From NCBI RefSeq assembly GCF_947496995.1, contig NZ_CANMFD010000003.1, forward strand, positions 1-64,000: a DNA stretch of 64,000 nt, written 5' to 3'. Below the pieces are notes generated by a model, which was given only the letters and a program-made list of their open reading frames with translations, was not told where the DNA came from and searched no databases. The DNA is from an uncultured Roseibium sp. GTDB lineage: Bacteria; Pseudomonadota; Alphaproteobacteria; Rhizobiales; Stappiaceae. A program made the position numbers and the translations under genes. Each line of letters starts with the position of its first letter. Position 1 is the stretch's first letter. Of this stretch, positions 21,579-31,686 are shown piece by piece.

Positions 21579-23645
21579 TTATGCGGCCTGCTGTTTGCCG
21601 GAGCGCTGCAGGGCCAGTTCCGCGGCTTTCCCGGAGAGTTCGGCCAGATGATCGAATTCGGTCGTGTAGCTGGCAACGCCCGCCGTTGCCGAGCGCAATT
21701 CGACGATCAGGTCGCCGATCTCCGCTTCGGGCATCAATGCCTGAACCTCGTCCCACCCGGGCCAGTCGGGCCTTGCATCGAAGCCGAGCAACTGTCCGCG
21801 CCGCGCCGAAACGATGGCGTTCACCTTGGCCGTCGCATCGCTGGGACAGACAATCACCACTTTCTGGATCGGCTCCAGAAGCACCGGTTTGCACTCCGGC
21901 AGCCCTTCCCGGATCGCAAGAATGCCCGCCATCTTGAAAGCTTGATCCGAGCTGTCGACCGAATGATAGGAACCGTCCGTCAGGCATATGGAAACATCGA
22001 CCACGGGAAAGCCGAGCGGTCCGCGGCCGAGAGCCTCCAGCACGCCGTCCTTCACGGAGGGAATATATTGTTTGGGCACCACCCCGCCGGAAATCGTGTC
22101 GGTGAACTGGACGCCCTCGCCGCGCGGCAGTGGCGAGATTTCCAGGGCCACATCACCGAACTGGCCGTGCCCCCCGGACTGCTTCTTGTGCCGCCGTCGT
22201 ATTTTGGTGCCCGACCGGATGGTTTCGGCGTAGGGCACATGCGGTGCATGGACAGAAATGTCCATCCCGTATTTCCCGGCAAGCCGTTCCTGGGCGACAC
22301 GCAGATGCATTTCACCCTGACCGGCCAGCAGGGTCTCCGCCGTCGTCTGGTTCTGGCTTATGGTCAGGGACGGATCTTCCTCCGCGAGTTTGACCAGAGC
22401 CGATGAAAGCCGGACCTCATCCTTGCGCTGGGCGGCGGAAATGGCCGTGGCCAGCACAGGCGGCCGCGCCTCGGCGAGATAGAGACTGGAAAGCGGCTCC
22501 GCATCGAAGCACAGCAGGTCTCCCGTTCCGACATCTTCCATCCGGCCAAGCGCCACCAGCGCTCCCTTGCCGGCGGTTGCGATCTTCGTCGCCTGCTGGC
22601 CGAAGATCGAAAACAGACCAGACACCTTGACTTCCCGCTCCCCGTTCAGGAACAGGCTGTCACCGTCGGAGACCTGTCCGCCGAGCACCCGGGCGATGGA
22701 CAGTTTGCCGCCGTGCTGGGTGTGCAGGGTCTTGATCACCTGCAACGCATCACGATTGCTTTTACCCAGAACGCGCGTCGCCAGCAGATCGACACCCGGC
22801 ACCTCGTGGCGCAACGCTTTTAGAAGACGGCTGACGCCGTTGCCGTGTTCGGCGGACCCGAAAAAGACCGGACAGATCAGGCCGTCCCGCATCTCGTTGA
22901 CGAGATCGGCGAACACCTGGTCCCGGTCGGGCGCAATGTCTTCCAGCAGTGCTTCCATGAGATCGTCGTCGTGATCGGCCAGATGCTCCAGCATCGTGAA
23001 GCGCGCCTCGTGCTCGCGGGTGCGGTCCGCGTCGCACATGTCGATCTGCGTGCTCGGTTCCTTCTCGTGATAGACGTGGGCCCGCTCCAGCGCGAGGTCG
23101 ATGAAACCGGTCGCCTGATTGTCTTCCCAGATCGGAATCTGTCTCAGCACCAGCGGCACCGCCGAGGCCGGCTGCAACACGCTCAGGACATCCCGCACGC
23201 GCCGGGTGCTCTTGTCGATCTTGTTCAAAAACAAAACCCGCGGAATGGCGCGGGCTTCAAGGGCTTTCAGGATAAGCTGCAAGGCTGGAACCTTGCGCTC
23301 GTCGTCTTCGGCGACAACAACGGCCAGATCGACGCCGCTGAGTGCCCCGTCCATTTCGCTCAGGAACTCCACCGACCCCGGGCAATCGACGAATACGAAG
23401 CGATCATCCAGATAGGTCGCATCCGCGATATTGACTTCCACGCTCATGCCGTGCGCACGCGCTTCCGGGGCGGCGTCGCCCACCGTGTTGCCGTCCGCGA
23501 CGGTTCCCTGACGGGCCACCTTGTCCGTTCGCGCCAGCATTGCCTCCAGCAGGCTGGTCTTGCCGCTGCCGAATGGACCGACCAATGCGATACAGCGCGG
23601 TACGCCGTCCGCTTGAAGTCCCTTTCCATTGTTCTTGATTGCCAT
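21579..23645 (-). CDS. EF-G-like translational GTPase paralogue
   Basis: The 688-residue protein has the full EF-G domain order: GTPase domain with P-loop GPFGSGKTS (residues 23-31), G3 DCPG (87-90) and G4 NKID. Domain II follows, then domains III-V including SGGHGQFGDVALEI and the final GQLLGFDARPDW region. It differs from canonical EF-G: the P-loop lacks the usual AHVDHGKTT or AHIDAGKTT form, and the residue after DCPG is Ser91 instead of the catalytic His of DTPGH. It is thus a paralogue of unknown role, perhaps with slow or ribosome-independent hydrolysis. GGGAGG precedes the ATG. It lies about 180 bp upstream of msrP on the same strand. Confidence 0.88.
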   Translation of the reverse strand: MAIKNNGKGLQADGVPRCIALVGPFGSGKTSLLEAMLARTDKVARQGTVADGNTVGDAAPEARAHGMSVEVNIADATYLDDRFVFVDCPGSVEFLSEMDGALSGVDLAVVVAEDDERKVPALQLILKALEARAIPRVLFLNKIDKSTRRVRDVLSVLQPASAVPLVLRQIPIWEDNQATGFIDLALERAHVYHEKEPSTQIDMCDADRTREHEARFTMLEHLADHDDDLMEALLEDIAPDRDQVFADLVNEMRDGLICPVFFGSAEHGNGVSRLLKALRHEVPGVDLLATRVLGKSNRDALQVIKTLHTQHGGKLSIARVLGGQVSDGDSLFLNGEREVKVSGLFSIFGQQATKIATAGKGALVALGRMEDVGTGDLLCFDAEPLSSLYLAEARPPVLATAISAAQRKDEVRLSSALVKLAEEDPSLTISQNQTTAETLLAGQGEMHLRVAQERLAGKYGMDISVHAPHVPYAETIRSGTKIRRRHKKQSGGHGQFGDVALEISPLPRGEGVQFTDTISGGVVPKQYIPSVKDGVLEALGRGPLGFPVVDVSICLTDGSYHSVDSSDQAFKMAGILAIREGLPECKPVLLEPIQKVVIVCPSDATAKVNAIVSARRGQLLGFDARPDWPGWDEVQALMPEAEIGDLIVELRSATAGVASYTTEFDHLAELSGKAAELALQRSGKQQAA

Positions 23646-24159
23646 CGTTCACCTCCCGTGTTCGAGGATAATCCCTCAACAACGCGGCAAGGCCGGCGGC
23701 AAGAACGAGATGACTTAAAGAGGAACCGTTCGGGTCTGGCGCGATTGACCGCAAACGGGGCGGACGGCATTCCACACCCTGTCGATCGGACCGCACTCAA
23801 CCTTGACACAATTCATCTTTAGCTCATCTCGCTCTAGGGACGCGGGCCTGCCGCGTCTCGCCCGGATGGGACCGAACGCCAATACCCGGTGCGCCAGGAT
23901 CTGAAGTGAACCGACGATCTGACCCTGTCTTGATACAGGTACGGATCGTCAATATTCCCGGGCACCTGGCGCCGAATTCGGCGGCGCATCGATCAGGGGC
24001 GGTAGCTCATGGTCGCGCCGATCATGAGGGCAACGCAAGGGAAACTTACGCGGCAGCGCAGCAAATCGTTTGACCTGTATCCTGTTCCCGCTGCGCGTCA
24101 TCCGTTATCATCCAGACTGCGTAACAACTTAGCGGCAGGCGCCTGAAAAGGACTTTCAA
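23646..24159. other. Intergenic region, no gene seen
   Basis: About 510 bp between the EF-G-like gene and a small secreted-protein gene. Minor hairpins are present (CCTGT-cttgat-ACAGG, and GCGCCG-aatt-CGGCG) but no convincing gene, tRNA or defined promoter. It must contain the divergent promoters of the flanking genes. Confidence 0.5.
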
Positions 24160-24498
24160 ATGCAGAAAACCTACGACAGGGCGATGGTCCCCTCGCGATC
24201 ATTCTGGGCAATGGCGGCCCTGGGAGCCGGGCTCGTGTTCCTTTGCACGGTTTGCGCTTCCGCACAGAACAACCAGCTTCGCGTACTGCCGCAGTCCAGT
24301 TCGCCGCGCCTGCCCTCCGCCGAACAGCAACTCAACCGGACCCTCGACCGTCAGGAATCCGGTTTTTCGACAGATCAGCGGATCGACAACTCGAACCGGT
24401 TGAACCGGACGGAGGACATCAACCGCCAGAACATGCGTCCGAACGTGAATTCAGGGCCGTGTGCGGGATCGAATGCCACCTGCCGGGAAGGGCAATAA
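24160..24498 (+). CDS. Small secreted protein of unknown function
   Basis: This 112-residue protein has an N-terminal signal sequence (WAMAALGAGLVFLCTVCASAQ, cleavage likely after ASA at about residue 35). It is followed by a polar, Asn/Gln/Arg-rich region (LPSAEQQLNRTLDRQESGFSTDQRIDNSNRLNR). Two late cysteines (GPCAGSNATCREG) could form a disulfide in the periplasm. AAGGA seven bases before the ATG supports the start. I do not recognise the family. Confidence 0.75.
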   Translation: MQKTYDRAMVPSRSFWAMAALGAGLVFLCTVCASAQNNQLRVLPQSSSPRLPSAEQQLNRTLDRQESGFSTDQRIDNSNRLNRTEDINRQNMRPNVNSGPCAGSNATCREGQ

Positions 24499-24545
24499 GT
24501 TCTTGGCAATTGCACAATCCATTCGTTAGACGACAGGTGACGACC

Positions 24546-24573
24546 GCCCCCCGGCACATTGTATCCGGGGGGC
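24546..24573. other. GC-rich stem-loop between convergent genes
   Basis: GCCCCCCGG (24546-24554) pairs perfectly with CCGGGGGGC (24565-24573). It lies between two convergent genes and could terminate transcription, but neither side has an immediate T run. Confidence 0.5.
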
Positions 24574-24591
24574 AGCATCCGATTTTCAGGA

Positions 24592-25071
24592 TCAGTTGAT
24601 GCGCTCGAGCGTCATCTTGCTCACACCGAGCGTCAGATTGGTGCCGGTCTGGCTTTCCAGGCTGAACGGGTTCAGCGCGATCGAGCGGTCGAGTCCGCCG
24701 ACAAGGGCATTCGCCTTGATCCCTGCTCCCAGGCTTGCACCCGCGGTCACACCCGCATAGGTGCCGGCCAGAAGGCCCGGCTTGCGGTTGGCCGAAGGAG
24801 CCAGAACACCCCACACCAGGGTCGCTGCACTGGTCTTGCCGATATCCAGACCGTAGTCCCGAACCTTGCCGCTGTAATATTCAACCGCGCCGCCATCGGC
24901 CGGATTGAAACTGCAGCCGAGTGTCGCGGTGGAGCCGACGATAAAGCTGTGCTCGCCTTCAACGAGGCATTTCAGCGTGCCGATTTCAACCGTCGGGTTG
25001 TTTTCGTCGGCCAGAGCCGGCCCGGCAAAGAAAAGGGCTGTCGCCGCAAGGGCAAATAAGGGAAAACGCAT
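24592..25071 (-). CDS. DUF992 family secreted protein
   Basis: A clear signal peptide (MRFPLFALAATALFFAGPALA, cleavage before DENN) precedes a mature domain of about 137 residues with the DUF992 pattern. This includes IGTLKCLVEGEHSFIVGSTATLGCSF, VEYYSGKVRDYGLDIGKTSAATLVWGVLAPS, GLLAGTYAGVTAGASLGAGIKANALVGG and the QTGTNLTLGVSKMTL ending. Two cysteines probably form a disulfide. DUF992 proteins are restricted largely to alphaproteobacteria and are of unknown function. AGGAG supports the start. Confidence 0.9.
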   Translation of the reverse strand: MRFPLFALAATALFFAGPALADENNPTVEIGTLKCLVEGEHSFIVGSTATLGCSFNPADGGAVEYYSGKVRDYGLDIGKTSAATLVWGVLAPSANRKPGLLAGTYAGVTAGASLGAGIKANALVGGLDRSIALNPFSLESQTGTNLTLGVSKMTLERIN

Positions 25072-25217
25072 TCAGGAAGTCTCCTAATCGAGATCGTAAA
25101 ATGCCCGCACCGTTTCAGTGTTGGCGGACAGTTTCGTGATATGCGCGTCCATCGCGTCAAAATAGGGGCGAAGTACCCGTTGTGGCGCGACAGACGCGAC
25201 AGGCGCAACACGAGTGA

Positions 25218-25245
25218 ACAAAAAAGGGCGGCCAATGCCGCCCTT
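25218..25245 (-). terminator. Intrinsic terminator of the aspartate aminotransferase gene
   Basis: AAGGGCGG (25224-25231) pairs with CCGCCCTT (25238-25245). Read on the minus strand the hairpin is followed by six Ts. It lies 25 bp after the aminotransferase stop codon. Confidence 0.88.
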
Positions 25246-25269
25246 CCCTGGCCCGAAAAACAGGAAAAC

Positions 25270-26508
<1,239 letters not shown>

Positions 26509-26670
26509 CTAGATCCGTGCGCTCCGGAAGACAAGTGTCAAATCCGGGCATCAGATACGCGCATAAGCTCGCATGCTGTCAAAAGACCTCCGTCGCAACC
26601 GATCGAAGGTCTGGAGAAGGACTGATATCGGTTTGGGGGAGCATCCCGCGGCAGCTGACCACAGGAGAAA

Positions 26671-27801
26671 TTAGCTTCGGGTCTCCAGAATCAGTTTTGG
26701 CTCTTTCTTGTCCGCATCCAGCAAGGTGCATTTGAACCGCTTCTTCTTGGTCTGACCGTTCATCAGGTTCACCGGGACCGAAACCGGCACCTCGGACCCC
26801 TGCTTTGCCGCTTCCAGCAGGGAGGAATAGCTGCTGGAATGCAGCAGCATTTCCGTGATGGGCTTTTCGCCGAGGGTCTCGTGCGTGAGGTGAAAGGTCT
26901 TCATCGCCGCATTGTTGGCGGCAACGATCAGGCGCGACTTGCCGTTGATCACCAGGATCGGTGCGCTGCAGATTTCGAACACCCTCGCAAAATCGACATC
27001 GCCGCTGACATGACCGGCCGAGAACAACACGCCGCCGACGGTGCCGCCGATGCGGAAATACATCGCATCGTAATTGAGCTCGAGACTGTCGTTGCTCGCC
27101 AGTAGGAATTTGCCCCGGCCTGTCGCGCTCGCCCGCCGGGTGAGAGCGGCCAGCGCCAGCGAAACGATGGTCTTCCCGACTCTGTTCTGGATATGGGCGA
27201 CGTTGCGCCCCAGGATCATCCGGGCATCTTCAATCTGGAAACACTTGACGAAGCCTTCGCTGGCGAAGCGTACGTAGCCGAAGTTGTCGACCAGCAGAAC
27301 CACGCGATTCGAGGAGGCGACAAAATGCTGAAGGATAGGCGCCAGTCCGAGCACCATGCGCCCCGGATTGTCGTCGTTTTCGCCAATCGAAGGAAAACAG
27401 ATCGCGATGATGCGCCCGTCAGGAAGTTCATATCTATGGGCAACGATCGGAATACCCGGGATACGATGGTCCGGCCCGCCGCCGACATCGAACGGTCCGG
27501 CCTGGCCTTCACGGATCGCCCCCTGCACCAGCCGCAGGATCGTCTTCCGGTCTTCGGCGGACAGATGACGCAGGGCCTCGTTGGAGGGCGCCTCCTGAAG
27601 GTCCTTGACTACACTGTTGAAGCTTTGCGACCCAATCTCATGCCAGAGGATCGTTTTCCGGCTTATATCGGCAATGAAGAACTGGAGACCTGCCAGGGAA
27701 AGCGCCGGAATTTCTTCTTCCTGCTCAGGAAGCGCCTCCGGCGAATTGACAGGTTCCTGAGCCTTTTCGGCCTCAGTCCGTCGCGCAACGTTGAATGTCA
27801 T
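26671..27801 (-). CDS. PAS-domain signalling protein without recognised output domain
   Basis: The 376-residue protein contains two PAS-like regions. One is around VVLLVDNFGYVRFASEGFVKCFQIEDARMILGRNVAHI and the other around APILVINGKSRLIVAANNAAMKTFHLTHETLGEKPITEML. No kinase, GGDEF, EAL or DNA-binding output domain follows, so it may act as a sensor or adaptor for another protein. I start at the ATG at 27801 (MTFNVARRTEAEK); the frame continues to a TTG at 27861 without support. The region upstream is AT-rich and probably holds its promoter. Confidence 0.75.
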   Translation of the reverse strand: MTFNVARRTEAEKAQEPVNSPEALPEQEEEIPALSLAGLQFFIADISRKTILWHEIGSQSFNSVVKDLQEAPSNEALRHLSAEDRKTILRLVQGAIREGQAGPFDVGGGPDHRIPGIPIVAHRYELPDGRIIAICFPSIGENDDNPGRMVLGLAPILQHFVASSNRVVLLVDNFGYVRFASEGFVKCFQIEDARMILGRNVAHIQNRVGKTIVSLALAALTRRASATGRGKFLLASNDSLELNYDAMYFRIGGTVGGVLFSAGHVSGDVDFARVFEICSAPILVINGKSRLIVAANNAAMKTFHLTHETLGEKPITEMLLHSSSYSSLLEAAKQGSEVPVSVPVNLMNGQTKKKRFKCTLLDADKKEPKLILETRS

Positions 27802-28199
27802 CCCTGGCCCGACCTGTTTGTAGACGTTCACCCTTGGCCGGAGTATCTGTCTTAAAAGCAAACAAACACTAAAATGACAGCCTAAAATCGAAGTGTTTCG
27901 AACATTTTTTCAAGTTTAGCGTAGTGTGTACCCGTAGTTTTATAGATTTCTCATCGTCATTTTTACAGGTGATTAATTACACTGCTGCTTGGCCGCTCCG
28001 GGTTCGTCGCAGAGTTCTATCAGCGTGACCGCGGAGGGCCTTTCCGCCCCCCGGCGGGAGCAGCCCTTCGTCCCTGCCGGACTTCCTTAAAATTTGCCTC
28101 AAAATTGACACGAAAACTCACATCTGCGGCCTGAATGGCGACCGGGTGCCGGCGCAATTTTTGCGGAGAGTATCGGCTCCGAGGATGAAGGAGGCACCC
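27802..28199. other. AT-rich divergent intergenic region
   Basis: About 400 bp between the divergent PAS gene and a small membrane-protein gene. Bases 27850-27985 are AT-rich and likely contain the PAS-gene promoter; no specific -10/-35 pair is claimed. No gene seen. Confidence 0.45.
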
Positions 28200-28427
28200 A
28201 TGCAATCACCGGAAACTGAAATCAGGTCGCGCGAAAAATCCGGCGCAAGCTTCCCACCGGCTTTGTTTTATATGCTGGCGGCTGGCCCCCTGCTGCTGCT
28301 GTCGTATGCGCTGGAACCGATGCTTGCACCGCCGCTTGCCGCTTTCCTCGCAATGGCGGCACTGACATGCCGGATGGGCCAACGCCTTTTCGGTGATCTG
28401 GCCCGGGCTCCGGGCCGCAAGAACTGA
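28200..28427 (+). CDS. Small membrane protein of unknown function
   Basis: A 75-residue protein (MQSPETEIRSREKSGASFPPALFYML...) with a hydrophobic core of about 35 residues (LFYMLAAGPLLLLSYALEPMLAPPLAAFLAMAAL) that could cross the membrane once or twice. A basic tail follows. AAGGAGG five bases before the ATG at 28200 is an excellent ribosome binding site, so this start is preferred to the one at 28146. Family not recognised. The next small membrane-protein frame follows 50 bp later on the same strand. Confidence 0.7.
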   Translation: MQSPETEIRSREKSGASFPPALFYMLAAGPLLLLSYALEPMLAPPLAAFLAMAALTCRMGQRLFGDLARAPGRKN

Positions 28428-28477
28428 TTGAGCGACCGCTGGCCGAAACCGGCCAACGACAACGAAGACCGGATGAC

Positions 28478-28711
28478 GTGACGATGGCACCCCCTGGAAC
28501 AACGAAAAGCCGCAGACCGGCGCCCGCGAAGAACGATCTGAACGAAGCACGCCCGCTCCTGCGGGCCATCTTTCTCGGCATGGTGCTCGCCGGAGGCCTG
28601 ATGGCCGCCGCAGCCATGGCGACCCCGCAAGGGCAGCAGACACCACAGGTCTCTCCACCATCCACAGGACAGCAATTGCAACCGTCGGCGGACACCTCCC
28701 GGCCCGACTGA
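28478..28711 (+). CDS. Possible small single-pass membrane protein
   Basis: A 77-codon frame starting with GTG (or the ATG at 28484). A basic N-terminus precedes a single hydrophobic segment (AIFLGMVLAGGLMAAAAMA), followed by a Gln/Pro/Ser-rich polar tail. No strong ribosome binding site is visible, but the layout is a plausible periplasm-facing anchored peptide, and it follows another small membrane-protein gene on the same strand. Frames on the opposite strand overlap it but look less protein-like. Confidence 0.4.
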   Translation: MTMAPPGTTKSRRPAPAKNDLNEARPLLRAIFLGMVLAGGLMAAAAMATPQGQQTPQVSPPSTGQQLQPSADTSRPD

Positions 28712-28992
28712 GGGCAACGAACTTGCTGCGATAACGCTTGGGCAGGGCATCCCGCCAACCGTAGCTTGCCCTGTCCGGGATCAGAGTGTGAACTCATCGA
28801 CAGACAAATTCTGCTGCAAGAACGATCCCGCATTGGTATGTTTGTCATGGAGGCACCCAGGTCGATCACATCGCTTTCAGGATTTGCCAGGTTGAGCCTC
28901 CGCCACTTCCAATGACGTTATCCAGGTCTCCCGGTTAAAGGAAACCACGGAGCATTGACTGGTCTGGGTGACACAAGAGAGACCTGAAAACC

Positions 28993-29442
28993 ATGGCCAA
29001 GGCGCATGATCGCACTCCATCCGTCATCGCAAGCGGCAATGGCCGTCGTTACGACATGGGCCGCATTCAGGCTGAATTCAAAGTCGATGGTGCTCAGACG
29101 GACGGCAAATATTCCGTCTCCGAATGGTGGCTCGATCCCCGCACCAAAGGTCCCGGCGCGCATTCCCATGACACGGAGGACGAGATTTTTTTCGTCATCG
29201 AAGGGGTCATAACCTTTTTGGTCGGAGATACATGGCGGGATGTCGCCAAAGGCGGTGTCGTGCATGTTCCGGCCGGTATCCCTCATGATTTTGAAAACCG
29301 GAGCCGGCGAAAAGCAGGTGTGCTGAACTGTTTCATCGGCAGCGCCTTCGAGCCCGGGATGCCTGCAATAGTCGACTGGTTTCGCGAAAATCCACCGGAA
29401 AGCATCGATCCAACCACCTCCCCCGCCGCTCCCGCGAATTAG
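28993..29442 (+). CDS. Cupin-domain protein
   Basis: The 149-residue protein is a single cupin beta-barrel. Motif 1 is GAHSHDTEDEIFFVIEGVITFLVG, with two His and one Glu as metal ligands. Motif 2 is GVVHVPAGIPHDFENRS, with the fourth ligand His. The substrate is not predictable; members include dioxygenases, isomerases and sensors. It precedes the iron-uptake operon on the same strand, but the 100-bp gap contains an operator-like box, so it is probably not part of that operon. Confidence 0.85.
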   Translation: MAKAHDRTPSVIASGNGRRYDMGRIQAEFKVDGAQTDGKYSVSEWWLDPRTKGPGAHSHDTEDEIFFVIEGVITFLVGDTWRDVAKGGVVHVPAGIPHDFENRSRRKAGVLNCFIGSAFEPGMPAIVDWFRENPPESIDPTTSPAAPAN

Positions 29443-29463
29443 GCTGGACGCCAATCATAAACA

Positions 29464-29478
29464 TGAGTATTAAACTCA
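29464..29478 (+). promoter_or_regulatory. Candidate RirA iron-responsive operator (TGA-N9-TCA)
   Basis: TGAGTATTAAACTCA fits the iron-responsive operator TGA-N9-TCA described for RirA in Rhizobiales, and the arms TGAGT/ACTCA are a perfect inverted repeat. It lies 91 bp before the start of an iron-type ABC importer operon, where RirA would repress in iron-replete cells. No footprint or RirA gene is seen in this window. Confidence 0.6.
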
Positions 29479-29554
29479 CCATTATTGATTTCACGCCCAA
29501 GCCATAAATCCAGCCAGGGCTCTCAGACCTGCCAAGCAGCCGGAGATGGTACTG

Positions 29555-30622
29555 ATGCTCTCGAAGATCGTGTTGAGCGCGGCGCTCATGTGTGCGTCCA
29601 CCGTAATACTGTCCACTGATACCCTTGCTGAAACCTCGTTTGTCGACCATCGCGGCCGGAAAATCACTTTCGAGGCTCCGCCCGAGCGGGTTGTAACGAT
29701 TGTCCGCTCCGCACCCATGATCTATCGCGCGGTCGACGGCAAGAGCGACAACATTGCCGGAATGAACAAGGATTCCCTCAACCGGTATTTCGCCAACGGC
29801 CTTTATGCGGAAATCCTGCCTGAAATGGCGAGCATCCCGTCAGGTGCGGCACAGGACGGTTTCGTCCCCAATGTCGAAGCCATTCTGGAACAGAAGCCGG
29901 ATGCGATCATTCAATGGACACATGATCCGGCAATCATCGAACCGCTGGAACGCGTCGGGCTGACGGTCGTCGGCTGGCAATGCTGCACGGAGCAGGACCG
30001 TCTCGATTATCTCACGTTGAGCGGCTACATGACCGGCCGCAACGACCGCGTCCAGAGCATCCTGAAACTGCAGAACGATGCTCTCACCTCCCTTTCGGAA
30101 AAGATGGCCGACCAGGATCAGACCATCCTCCCCTCCGTGCTGCATATCGACCAGATCAACGACCAGATCCGCGTCATCGCAAATGGCTCCCAGGACCTGT
30201 CACTCAGCGGCGTGACCAATCCGGCGGCCGACGACAGCGGCGAATGGTGGCGCACCATTGATCTGGAGCAGCTCCTGGTCTGGAACCCGGACATGATCGT
30301 CATTCCGGCCTATGCGGCCGAGCTTGACCCGCAGGATCTGTTCGACAACCCGATCCTGGCCAGCCTGGAGGCGGTAAAAAACAAGCGTGTCTACAAACAG
30401 CCGTTCTTCGCCCGCACCCCGGACGCGCCGGAAATCTACCTCACCTCGGTCTGGCTCGCAGCGGTCGCCCACGGATCCGATTTCGCGCCGGACTTCCGTG
30501 AGAAAATCGTCAACGCCTATGAGCTCATTTACGGTGCCAGGCTTTCCGAAGACCAGCTGAACAGCATTCTGGAGAGCGAAGCCAACACGCCGGCCAGGAA
30601 TTATTCCGACATCTTCGGATAA
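29555..30622 (+). CDS. Iron/siderophore ABC transporter substrate-binding protein
   Basis: A signal peptide (MLSKIVLSAALMCASTVILSTDTLA) precedes a class III periplasmic binding protein of the FecB/FhuD/BtuF type: SFVDHRGRKITFEAPPERVVTI, VEAILEQKPDAIIQW, WNPDMIVIPAYAAEL. No lipobox is present, so it should be soluble in the periplasm. GGAG eight bases before the second ATG (29555) favours that start over 29546. The permease gene follows after 8 bp and the ATPase overlaps the permease. Likely cargo is ferric siderophore, haem or free iron, judged from family and the iron box upstream; a cobalamin role is less likely but possible. Confidence 0.9.
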   Translation: MLSKIVLSAALMCASTVILSTDTLAETSFVDHRGRKITFEAPPERVVTIVRSAPMIYRAVDGKSDNIAGMNKDSLNRYFANGLYAEILPEMASIPSGAAQDGFVPNVEAILEQKPDAIIQWTHDPAIIEPLERVGLTVVGWQCCTEQDRLDYLTLSGYMTGRNDRVQSILKLQNDALTSLSEKMADQDQTILPSVLHIDQINDQIRVIANGSQDLSLSGVTNPAADDSGEWWRTIDLEQLLVWNPDMIVIPAYAAELDPQDLFDNPILASLEAVKNKRVYKQPFFARTPDAPEIYLTSVWLAAVAHGSDFAPDFREKIVNAYELIYGARLSEDQLNSILESEANTPARNYSDIFG

Positions 30623-30630
30623 TCGCAGCG

Positions 30631-31686
30631 ATGACTTCACTTTTCAGAAAATGGATCGGCGCCGGAAAGGCGCCGATCCCCGTTTTACCGCTTCTCCTGG
30701 GGCTGCTGGTCCTCGCGGTTCTCTATTCCGTGACCATCGGGCGCTATGATCTGTCGGTTCAGGAGGTCGCCCTGATCCTGATCGACAATATCTACCCCGT
30801 TGCGGCGCCTGACTGGGAACCGGTTCAGGAGGTCGTGGTCGAACAGGTGCGCCTGCCGCGCATTCTTGCCGCCGTGCTCATCGGCTTCGGGCTGGCGGTC
30901 TCCGGTGCGGCGCTTCAGGGTCTGTTCCGCAATCCTCTGGTCGATCCCGGTATCATCGGCGTCACCTCCGGTGCCGGTTTCGGCGGCACTCTCTCCATTC
31001 TTGTGGGGATTTCCGGCTACGGACTGCTGGCGATTGCCTTCACCTTCGGGATGGGCAGCATCTTTCTGGTGAAACTGCTTTCCACGGTGCGCGGGCGCAC
31101 AAGCATGCTGACGCTCGTGCTCGCCGGCGTGGTCATTTCAGCATTCTTTTCCGCCGCGATCTCCATCGCCAAACTGCTCGCCGACCCGTTCCAGAAACTG
31201 CCCGCGATCACCTACTGGCTGATGGGCAGCATCGCCTCCAGCAGTTACGCGGATGTTCTGCTGATCGCCGCTGCCGTCGTTCCCGCGTCCCTTGCGGTCT
31301 ATCTGCTGCGTTTCCAGATCAACATTCTCTCCCTCGGCGAAGAAAAAGCCCGTGCGCTTGGCGCAAGGGTCGTGCTGGTGCAATGGATCATCCTGATCGC
31401 CACCGCCCTCATTTCCGCCGGTGTCGTCGCAACCTCCGGCATTATCGGCTGGGTCGGCCTTGTCATTCCACATGTCGCGCGCGCGATTGTCGGTGCGGAC
31501 CACAAGAAGCTGCTGCCGGTCTCCGGCGTAATCGGCGCGATCTATCTGCTGCTAGTCGACAATCTCGCCAGGACCCTGACGACCGCCGAAATTCCCCTCG
31601 GCATCATCACCGCCCTGATCGGCGTGCCGGTCTTCGCGGTTATCCTGCGCCGGGTACATTCGAGGGGAGGCTGGGCCGATGATTGA
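30631..31686 (+). CDS. FecCD-type ABC transporter permease
   Basis: A 351-residue polytopic protein of the FecCD family with about ten hydrophobic segments. It includes the characteristic [35 protein letters not shown]-like block and [19 protein letters not shown], the coupling region that contacts the ATPase. It ends overlapping the ATPase gene by 8 bp, showing translational coupling. It forms the transmembrane channel of the importer. Confidence 0.95.
   Translation: [351 protein letters not shown]

Noticed and set aside
20982..22406. 474-codon plus-strand frame antisense to msrP and the EF-G-like gene
   Set aside because: Spans two genuine minus-strand genes; composition of a reversed frame.
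28222..28869. 215-codon minus-strand frame over two small membrane-protein frames
   Set aside because: Cys/Arg/Ser-rich chance composition; the plus-strand gene at 28200 has an excellent ribosome binding site.
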